This document shows positions 55,936 through 64,000 of a stretch of 64,000 nucleotides of DNA, piece after piece. The DNA lies in assembly GCA_963576475.1 (NCBI GenBank), contig OY754970.1:26419091-26483090 (forward strand), given 5' to 3'. Position 1 is the stretch's first letter, and every line of letters begins with the position of its first letter. The notes below the pieces were generated by a model. The model was given only the letters and a program-made list of their open reading frames with translations. It did no database searches and had not been told where the DNA came from. Both the position numbers and the translations under genes were made by a program. The DNA is from Molanna angustata (lineage: Eukaryota > Arthropoda > Insecta > Trichoptera > Molannidae).

Positions 55936-56515
55936 GTATGTGAACTATCTACATATAAATAAAGTAGATCTCGTATAGATATAATAATTAAGTTGAAATA
56001 AAATAATTTATCTCCAACTAACCAATGTTTCCAACTCAGAGGGGCAAGAATTGCGCTAAAAGTTAGTTTTTATTCAATTCCTTATCGAGAAATGATCCAT
56101 GGATTCTGACATAATGTAGAAGTAAAACAACTAATTACCACTGCGCTACGATGCTCGTGTAAATTTATAATATTATTATTGTTCGACTCATGTTTTTTTT
56201 AGTAACAGTTAGGTAGAATTTATGACAAAACTTGTCATATTCGGTAAGGCTTTATACGTTGAAGAGCATCCTGTACCTACCTTACCTATATAAATTTTTT
56301 AACCCATGCTTAAATAAGATATGAAAAGAATGTATATACTTAATTTTAATTACCATAGAAACGTAGGTAACAAAGTGGAGAATAAAGTTATAATAATATT
56401 TTATCGCCCTCGTGTGGTTATAGTAGGTAGGTACCTACATATTTGTTGTTATCCTGATGTAGAAGTAGAGGGTCATTGTAGTCGTTAGTGACGCCACTGC
56501 TAGTTATAACTTTGG
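55936..56515. other. AT-rich stretch without a gene
   Basis: No coding frame or ends seen. Confidence 0.5.
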
Positions 56516-56524
56516 AGCCATTAT

Positions 56525-57630
56525 TTTTTATTTTATTTTTATTTTTCATTTGTTTGGAAACTTAACAGCTATACATTTATAATACTTAATTTCAAATGAG
56601 AATACAAAATAAATAGCCAATTATAAAGTTTCACATATTTAAATTTTTATACATTATTAATGTTGGGTAGTCATTGTAAGATGGTGAGTGTATGTGGGGG
56701 AAAGGGAAGGATAATGGATATAGGAAAGCGTTGATAAGGAAGGGATGAATGTTTAAGGAAAGTAGGTTTGATTTTTAACCAGTAATATTACCAATAACTG
56801 CGCGTAATTGGCGTTTCATCGATGTCTGTGTGGAGTTAAATATATCAGGTTGGGGGTCAAGACTATTGTAATAATTTAAGCATCTGTTGACATAATTATT
56901 CTGTGCGTAATTTGTTCTGCAGTATGGTGTATAGAAAAGGTGATTTTGGCGTGTTGTTTTCATGGGGCAGTTGAAAGAAATTTTTTGGAGTAGGTAAGAG
57001 CTGTCTACAAGGTTATTAAGTATTTTATAAAGCAGATAGACATCGGATATCTTTCTTCTTTTTTCAAGTGATATAAACCCATGTAATTTTAAAGATTGGT
57101 CATAATCATGGCGGTAAATTTTTTTTCTAAAATTAAGCGTTTTAACAAACCTTCTCTGAATCCTCTCAATTCTATCGATGTGAATATTGTAACTAGGGCT
57201 CCATACGGTTGATGCAAACTCCAAATGACTTCTAACGAAGGCATTAAATAGGAGAACTAGCGAGGTTGTTTCTTTGAAGGATTTGGTTATTCTTTGTATG
57301 AAACCCAAGTTTCTGTAGCTTTTATTTACGACAGAATCAATATGAGGAATAAATGATAGTTTGTTATCAAGGATAACGCCTAGGTCTCTCGCTTCGAGTT
57401 TTTGCGACAATATATTATTATTAATAGTGTAGTGAAATTTAATTACATTTCTGCTTCTACTGAAACTCATTGAGAAACATTTATTTATATTTATATATAA
57501 TTGATTTTTTTCACAGTAGCGAAAAAGGTTATTTAAATCCTGTTGTAGCAGTGAGCAGTCATGTGTAGATGAGATTTGTTTATATAATTTACTGTCGTCG
57601 GCAAAAAGAATTATTTCAGAGGTAATTATT
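56525..57630 (-). mobile_element. 5'-truncated LINE insertion with a 9-bp TSD
   Basis: AGCCATTAT occurs at 56516-56524 and 57631-57639. Between them a LINE 3' half starts right at the RT catalytic box and ends in a 3' UTR with an A-rich tail (56525-56550 on this strand). The family is that of the LINE at 18436-23050. Confidence 0.9.
56775..57630 (-). pseudogene. LINE RT 3' half, open but 5'-truncated
   Basis: The frame is open across the insertion: FADDSKLYKQI (catalytic FADD) at the truncated start, then INKCFSMSFSRSRNVIKF, ARDLGVILDNKLSFIPHID, VRSHLEFASTVWSPSYNIHI and IQRRFVKTLNFRK, to the stop at 56775-56777. It has no endonuclease and no upstream RT half. It is non-functional because of truncation only. 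Confidence 0.9.
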
Positions 57631-57639
57631 AGCCATTAT

Positions 57640-58817
57640 ATTTACCTATACTATCCACAGTAGCCATTTCATAGTCAGGAGTCAGAAGCTTTTAGATACG
57701 TGTAGGTATGAGTAGATATTCACGCTGAAATGTAAATACCGAACAGTACCTATAGCCAAAATTCAACTTCACTAGGCAGTAGTCACATAATAGGCTCAAC
57801 AAACTGTGATGTTATCAACCAACTGATGGTATGATTTTTTTACAAAATAAAACATAGATGACGATTGAAATAGTAGTAATATTTTAGTGTCACAATTACG
57901 GAGCATTCTTTTTATTCTTCTTTGTGTGTCGTGTAAGGTCTTCCTGTTGGCGACCACTTTACAAAACAGTTCCTCCACATTGCTTAAACCGGTACACTTG
58001 CACGTAGAATTATTTGATATTCAAAGATCAACTGTCATTTTTATTTCTTATAAATCAAACTTATGAACCTACTTCTTTTTCATTGTTCCTCTAATAAACT
58101 CTTTGGAATTTTCAAAAAATGTGTTATGTTTAAATACATGCTAATCCTCAAATTTGATACTTTGGTAGGTAGGTATGCATTAAAGATGATATGCCTGCTG
58201 CCTGCAAGATTTTAAAAGTCTTCAGATTCCGTATAGCTTCTTCACTAGGTACCTATTTTCAAGGTCCACAAAAGCAAAACGGAAACGACGTAGAAATTTA
58301 TAAAGATATATGGTAGGTACAACATATCATTATTAATTCTGATACAGGCAGAGAGAATTAAGCGTTAGATATTCGAGTCAGAACGTTAAATATGCAGGTA
58401 TTATCATCTAACATCAATACCTACATCTTCTCACTTTTCACATAAGTTATTCTGCGGTTATTCTGACTAATTAAATTTCTGACTTCCAGGATCTCATTAA
58501 GATATTTGTGCCAAAACTTCCATTGTAGAAAGAATTTTCTTCGTCAGTTATTTAACACAACATTCTTTAAATGTTACCGAGCAACCTCAAGTTTATATTG
58601 AATTAGAATCCCATTTCTAATTACCTACTTACGTTGTGTTTCTCGGATTTTGACAACTTATTTAAATCAGTAATCAGCGTTACCAAGTTTAACTTTACTA
58701 GGTACCTATTGGCTGATTTTTTTTTACAATTTATATTTTTGCAATCAATGATGTACCTAATGTTTGAGGCACCAATACTGGGTACATATCCCATACCTGG
58801 CAGTGTAATTTAAATAA
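57640..58817. other. Unassigned AT-rich stretch
   Basis: A short minus frame at 57796-57978 has no motif. No gene is supported. Confidence 0.45.
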
Positions 58818-59374
58818 CTAGTTGCATGTAACACATGAGATCCAACTGTCGATAGCGATAGTATGTACCTATAGTTGAAGAATAAGTACCAAACTTAAAC
58901 CCATAAATACAAATTATTTAATATTTTAAGATATTTGGTTTTCTATACAACACATGTACCTAGGTATGTAGTATGTCAAGATAGGATAGTATGGAGGTCA
59001 GTCCTTTGATCCTACACAGAATATGAAAACAGCATGATGGTATACCTATGTATGTATGTATGTTTGGAGATTAGTTTGAAACTATTAAGTCTTCTTAGAT
59101 ATTGTGTGTAGGCTACTGCCATACAAATTGTATGAAGCAATGTCGTCACTAAATTCAATTTTTATAAAAATTGTTAAAAAAAAATTGAGATATTTTTTAT
59201 ATAAAATTAAATTATCTAGTTGGGGTGTTTCGGCTTTTTTCGATATATTGTTTTAAAAATTTGGAAATATAGGCAATTTCCAATAATTTATAATTTAATT
59301 TCTTAATAAAAAATGTTTGAGAAACCCTGGAAATTTTTTGAAAAAATTAATTGAGATTTTGTATTTTTCTATGC
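58818..59374 (+). mobile_element. Helentron-like element, copy C, truncated
   Basis: It starts CTAGTTGCATGTAACACATG like copy A and follows it to TTGTATTTTTCTATG, where it joins the LINE remnant. It has GTATGTACCTATAG where copy A has GTATGTATAG, a clean 4-base gain. Confidence 0.85.
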
Positions 59375-59431
59375 AATCGCATTGCGGACATTCTCTTTTT
59401 CCCCATTTCCACAGGAAATTATTACAGCAGC

Positions 59432-60470
59432 CTAGATCGGTTCGAATCCTGTTGTGAGTTGCACCCAGGACATGCGTGGGAGATTGAAACCAGGGACACG
59501 TCTGGTAGAATCAGTTGTTTGTTGCGAATATCTGAAGGTATTCCTCCAGAGATCTCTCCACTCGGTTTCCATGCTGGGGTTCGCTTTATCGACACTCCAT
59601 ATCGGCTTTCGAGACCTGAGCCTACCCTCCGGGTGGTGGTTCATGTATGCATATACAGGGAGAGCCGGGTTATCGTTGATCTTTTTTATTAAACTCGCAG
59701 TTGCTTGCCTTCTTCTAATTTCAGGGGGTGCAATGTTAGCAAGAACATGGATCCACGGTGTCGGTGTTGTCTTTAGTGTTCCAGAAATTGTCCTCATCGT
59801 TTGGTTCAGTTCGACATATATCTTTCTACAATGGGAGCTTCTTGCCCACACAGGAGAGCAAATTCGGCTGCGCTATACACTAGGGCCATTGCTGATGTTC
59901 GCAATGTATCAGCACTACTACCCCAGCTCGTGCCGGCTAACTTCGATATTATATTGTTCCTGGTCTTGATTTAATTTTTTACTTGTTCAAGATGATATTG
60001 ATAGGTGAGTGATCTGTCCAGTTTAACTCCCAAGTACTTAGGGGAAGTTTCATTAGGGATCTTTACAGCGCCCAAGTAAGCTCTCTCCCAGCTTTCTGAT
60101 TATTCAAGTGGAGGGCCATTGAGACTGTTTTCCTAGGATTAAGTTGGAGGTGCCAGTTCGCAAAATATTCCTGCAGTGTCTTAAGGTCAGCATTCAGTGT
60201 AACTTCCAGTTCCTCGAAAGTTTTGCCCTGGGCGACAAGTCCATTTTGGAGGAACTTAGACTTACTCACTTCTCCATTCAGATGGACCCTTATTTTCCTA
60301 TTGGAGAGCATGTTTCCTATATCAGTTTGACAATTTTGGGGCATCCTAGAACCCCAGCAATCTTATACAAAGGCCTTCTTTTCACACGGTGTCATAAGCC
60401 GCTGTATGAGGTCCAGGAGCACCAATCCTGATTACTCCCCCCTTTGGAACCCGTTTTCGATGTAAGTGGT
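59432..60470 (-). pseudogene. Jockey-like RT, catalytic block deleted
   Basis: Minus-strand order: DL(T)AAYDTVW and CPKIVKL remnants, MLSNRKIRVHLNGEVS, then NGLVAQG directly followed by KTFEELEVTLNADLKTLQ. In related RTs a block of roughly 35 residues with GSVLAPLLFN and Y/FADD lies between these words. Then LQLNPRKTVSMALHL, SPKYLGVKLDRSLTY, AMALVYSAAEFA and HVLANIAPPEIRRRQ follow. The loss of YADD alone makes the RT inactive. Confidence 0.85.
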
Positions 60471-60587
60471 TAGTGCTAGGACTTGTTCGCACGTGCTTCT
60501 ACCCTCAAAGTGCTTCTACTCTCAAAGAGCTTGTATACCACTGAGAGCAGAGATATGGGGCGGTAACTTTTAGGATCCTGGGGTGGT

Positions 60588-61296
60588 TTACCTGGCTTTA
60601 ATATTGCAATCACCTAAGCCTCTAACCACTATTTGGGTACTTGACCCCTCTCCATGATTGCTGAAAAGTATCTCGCTAGCCACTGTTTTGCTTTTATCCC
60701 CAGGAAGATTAGAAACTCCGGGAGTAGGTATATCATCGGCCTCGGCCGCTTTACCCTTTTTCAGCTGTTTCAGAGCCTTCTCCACCTCCCTCAACTCGAA
60801 ACCTCCCGATATTTTGTACTGTGCTGCATTGTTATGAGGTCTTGTTTTGGTCTGTTCCTTAATTTTCTGCTTTTGTTGTCGAGATGGCTTAATATTGGAA
60901 GTTTGAAAGATGGTGTTAGCCAGTTGGTTAACACTTATTTCTGGTTCCTTTTTTGTTGGTGGTGCAGCTCCCAGTTTGCGAAGGAGCGACCAGCTCTTAC
61001 GACTCGAGTGAGTAAAATCGAGCTGCTCCACTTGTTCAATCCATCTTATCCGTCTCTATTCATTGAGTAAACAGATGAGGTGATTAGCTATTTCCTCACT
61101 TCCTGTTATCTCGTATTCTCGCAGAGCTTCCTCACATTCCAACCTGGAGTGTAGCACTTTCTACATCCTCTTGGTATAGCCTTCTTTGCACCTGTCCTGA
61201 TCATTCCAATGAAACGTTCACAGTTTTGAGGATGCAGTTTAATTCTATTTATATTTCGATCAACGTATGTTGAAAAGCGGGTCCAATCTGCTTTTC
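60588..61296 (-). pseudogene. Jockey-like linker and RT N-terminal region
   Basis: FTHSSRKSWSLLRKLGAAPP, ELREVEKALKQLKKGKAAEA and DDIPTPG correspond to the RT entry (GKAxGxDxIPxE). CNIKAR follows. Upstream, 61032-61296 holds linker words such as RWNLRKADWTRFSTYVDRNI in another frame. Confidence 0.8.
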
Positions 61297-61746
61297 TCAG
61301 GTTCCATCTTGGTATTTGTGGTTGGATAAGCGTTGGTAGGTACCTATATGTAGTCCCACGTCAAAAATCACTGGGGCATACTGACTTTTGGGGAATCTTT
61401 TCAAAATAGTTTTGTTGCACATCAACGGCATTCCCGAAACGTCCGTGGTTTGTAAACAAGTCCGAAGAGGTGGATGTGCCCCACCTGGCTGAGTGGAAGA
61501 TGCCACCTTGTTTGGCATCATACAGCAGGTGCATGTTATGTAGTGTTGCCCATTCCGTGTTCATTTCACCATCCTCATCCGCGTTAGTGTATCTCCACTG
61601 AGTACTTCGAGAATTGAAGTCTCCTATTATCACTGCAGGGTGTTTGTAGCATCTTGGTAGTGTTTCTGGCTGCCACTTACGAGATGGGGGTTTGTAGACA
61701 TTGACTATAGTAAGGTCGCCCACTTTTATGGCAATGGTGTACTCAT
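61297..61746 (-). pseudogene. LINE endonuclease, C-terminal half
   Basis: NEYEYTIAIKVGDLTIVNVY, KPPSRKW, AVIIGDFNSRSTQW (GDFN box) and DLFTN, then FPKSQYAPVIFDVGL in a second frame. An 8-base insertion, TAGGTACCTA in place of TA at 61337-61346, breaks the frame between DVGLHI and PTLIQPQIPRWNL. Confidence 0.85.
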
Positions 61747-61752
61747 ATTCAT

Positions 61753-62386
61753 TTTTTTTTTTTTTTTTATTTATTTATTTAGTAGCACAATATTAAAAAA
61801 CAAAATATATTAAAGATAACTGCTTCACTAGACAGAGTCTGTTCCGAAGCAATTATCAGTTAAGTTTGTAAATTTTGTACATTTTACAATGCAAAAAATA
61901 TAACACATACCTACATATTAGGTATAGAAAAAATATAAACAATAAAAAATACACATAAATCAACCTTAACAATAAAAAAATATTATTTACATATCAACCT
62001 ACACAGTAAAAAGTTCACAAAAAAAAATATGACAGCCAAAAAATATATTAAGTGGGAGAAACTGAAAGAAATCAAATTATTATTGTTGAAACATTCTTTT
62101 CGTTTTGGAGTCTACCTACTTCGAGTAGCCACTTTGTTCCTGACATTTTGAATGTTTTTAACACTTTAAGTGCCGATGGCAGTTTGTTAAATATACGTGG
62201 AGCAATATAATAAAAAAATCTTTGTCCAAATTTACTATTCATTTTCGGAACTCGATAGCTACCCGAAGTTTTACTCCTAGTGTCCCTTGCATTAACCTTT
62301 GTGAAATTTGAATTGTTTTTAAAAAATAAATATAAAATTGATCTTGTATAAAGTTGCCGTATATCCAGTACTTTGAAAGATTTAAA
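61753..62386 (-). mobile_element. LINE tail nested in the endonuclease, 6-bp TSD
   Basis: ATTCAT (plus strand) at 61747-61752 and 62387-62392 flanks 634 bases. It ends in an A tail (T run 61753-61768) and carries a different LINE's RT C terminus: SGSYRVPKMNSKFGQRFFYY, IAPRIFNKLPSALK and LKTFKMSGTKWLLE. Removing it and one flank copy joins SLDE to YEYTIAIK in one frame. Confidence 0.88.
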
Positions 62387-62392
62387 ATTCAT

Positions 62393-62860
62393 CCAGGCTA
62401 AAGGCATCTATCGCTTTCTCAGTTCTGACGTAGGTTGCAAGTCCATGTTTTTTGTGTCCTTTAAAATTAACTAATACGAAACCAGGAATTTATAGTTTCC
62501 GAATCTCGTCTCCTGGTATATGGGTCTCTTGGATGACTAAAACATCAGCCTCCCTCATCAGTTTGGAGAGGATTTCTGACTTTGCTCTTATTAGGCCCTC
62601 GACATTTAGGTACTTGGCCTATTTTTGTGGATCGCACTGTATAGTGTTCTCTTTGAGGAGTGCCATCATTATCCGATAGTCTATTTCTCGCTACGTCTAT
62701 CTGAGTTTGGTCAGTGGGGTTGTTTGTCAATGATGTAAAAGAGAGATTGTTATTCCCACAGGGTGGTTCGTCTGGTTGGTCCTGAAAAGGACCGTTTTTG
62801 CCCTGGCCAGGAGGCCTACAAGAGGAGTCTGGCCGCCACGCAGTGTTAATTCGTTTCATG
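62393..62860 (-). pseudogene. LINE endonuclease, N-terminal half
   Basis: After a leading frame starting at 62859 (MKRINTAWRPDSSC), a second frame reads NVEGLIRAKSEILSKLMREA, VLVIQETHIPGDEIRKL and GLATYVRTEKAIDAFSLDE. The QETH block is the catalytic Glu region of APE-type endonucleases. Frames shift between the blocks. Confidence 0.8.
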
Positions 62861-62897
62861 CCTTTGTCAATAGCCTTATATAAAACTTTAAATCTTA

Positions 62898-63233
62898 GGT
62901 TATCTTTCTTGTTTATCTTATGTTCGATATAACTAGATCTTTGTTTCTTGGGTTATCTTTCTTGTTTATCTTATGTTCGATATAACTAGATCTTTGTTTC
63001 TTGGGTTATCTTTCTTGTTTATCTTATGTTCGATATAACTAGATCTTTGTTTCTTGGGTTATCTTTCTTGTTTATCTTATGTTCGATATAACTAGATCTT
63101 TGTTTCTTGGGTTATCTTTCTTGTTTATCTTATGTTCGATATAACTAGATCTTTGTTTCTTGGGTTATCTTTCTTGTTTATCTTATGTTCGATATAACTA
63201 GATCTTTGTTTCTTGGGTTATCTTTCTTGTTTG
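62898..63233. repeat. 53-bp tandem array, six units and a part
   Basis: GGTTATCTTTCTTG starts at 62898, 62951, 63004, 63057, 63110, 63163 and 63216. Units are essentially identical. The array stands directly upstream (minus strand) of the decayed LINE's first frame, so it may be a set of 5' UTR monomers. Its homogeneity contrasts with the decayed LINE. Confidence 0.9.
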
Positions 63234-63310
63234 ACGGCATTAGGTACTCACGGGGAGGACCACGAGAAGGTTTAGCACTTTCCCCCCCTGAATCTAATCT
63301 AGGAATCTAA

Positions 63311-64000
63311 TCCAACTGTCGATTTGTTCAGGAGAACTTTGTTCTCTTAACATATCAACAATGTTTCAAGCCAGGATACGCGAGAATTGTATGCAGAGGT
63401 CAACTTTTTTCACGGCTTTTCCAACTTTGAAGTCAAAAAATACCAACTTAGAGGCTTCGCAGCATATATGTTCCATACACGGATTTACTCAGAATTCGGA
63501 GTAGAACATTTCGTGTGTCTGTGTGTGTGTCTGTGTGTGTGTGTCCCCTTATAACTTTTGATCCGCTCAATTTACAGAGCCCAAATTTTCAGAATATACA
63601 AACAGTTATAGGCCTACAAAACTTTTATACTCAGAAATGTGAATTTTTGTATCAGTCAGGGGTTATAAACTTTTGAAATTTCGGTTTATTTTTCCATATA
63701 TCTCAGAAACCATAAAAGCTAGATCGCTGAAATTTGGTATAAACATAGACAAATACAAAATCTCAAATTATTTTTTTTTAAAAAAATCCAGAGTTTCTCA
63801 AACATTTTTTATTAAGAAATTTTTTTTTTTATGATAAATTTATAAGTTTAACTGCCTATATTTCCAAATTTTTTAAAAATATCAAGTAAAGCCGAAACAC
63901 CCCAACTAGATAATTTAATTTTCTATAAAAAATATTAACATTGTATTAGCACATCTCTTTTTTTTTTTAATAATATTTATAAAAATTGAATTTAGTGACA
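63311..64000 (-). mobile_element. Helentron-like element, copy D, running out of the window
   Basis: It begins TCCAACTGTCGATTTGTTCA, with the GTTCAGGAGAAC hairpin, a short GT run (63515-63543) and the same body as copy B. The far end is beyond the window. Confidence 0.85.

Larger units (their letters stand above)
59375..62860 (-). mobile_element. Decayed jockey-like LINE
   Basis: On the minus strand the order is endonuclease start (62860-62393), a nested LINE tail (62386-61753), endonuclease rest (61746-61297), linker, RT (about 61031-59850), and an RT tail cut at 59375-59440. Frames are broken. The RT catalytic block is missing. 53-bp tandem units lie directly upstream at 62898-63233. Confidence 0.85.

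Overview
This is insect-type nuclear DNA. It is AT-rich and made almost entirely of transposable elements in every stage of decay, many inserted into one another. I found no convincing host protein gene, rRNA gene or functional tRNA gene. The mix points to an insect: a cecropia-type mariner, BEL/Pao, a two-ORF LINE, RTE-type LINEs with a (GTAT)n tail, hAT and pogo-like DNA elements, a tRNA-derived SINE and Helentron-like elements. The pervasive TAGGTA/TACCTA strings and the RTE type resemble what I know of moths and butterflies, but the order is an inference; aphids remain possible.

Layout. 1-13.4 kb: three SINE or LINE fragments, then a LINE reverse transcriptase (RT) broken by a Helentron-like element (1538-2562) and an 806-bp hAT-like MITE (3398-4203), two L2/CR1-like LINE tails, decayed RTE fragments, and a LINE copy at 10.6-13.4 kb. 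15.5-17.75 kb: a homogeneous 57-bp satellite of about 39 units. 18.2-23.2 kb: a hAT-like element (TIR CAGGGCCGGATAAA, 8-bp TSD) containing a full-length LINE with ORF1, ORF2, 3' UTR tandem repeats, 5' repeats and an 8-bp TSD. 25.25-28.25 kb: a nearly intact RTE-type LINE with one nonsense codon close to its C terminus. 28.7-35.6 kb: RTE tails, a GC-rich block and a pogo-like element. 36.05-37.3 kb: a dead mariner inside a 187-bp tandem duplication. 39.3-45.4 kb: a complete BEL/Pao retrotransposon with two 260-bp LTRs and a 5-bp TSD. 45.8-48.6 kb: a dead RNase H-bearing LINE split by a hAT element (perfect 8-bp TSD) and a SINE-like repeat. 48.6-64 kb: more Helentron-like copies, old tandem repeats, a tRNA-Thr-like sequence, a TA-flanked element full of one inverted motif, a 5'-truncated LINE with a 9-bp TSD, and a decayed jockey-like LINE (59.4-62.9 kb) holding a younger LINE tail and preceded by 53-bp tandem units.

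The signal I consider most unusual is mutational. In at least seven places where a coding frame or a paralogue fixes the ancestral sequence, the lesion is an insertion of 4 (once 8) bases that turns TA into TAGGTA, TACCTA or TAGGTACCTA. The same change separates SINE copies and Helentron-like copies, and it lies in the young BEL element. This suggests an ongoing TA-directed tetranucleotide insertion process that seeds the TAGGTA/TACCTA strings found throughout the window.
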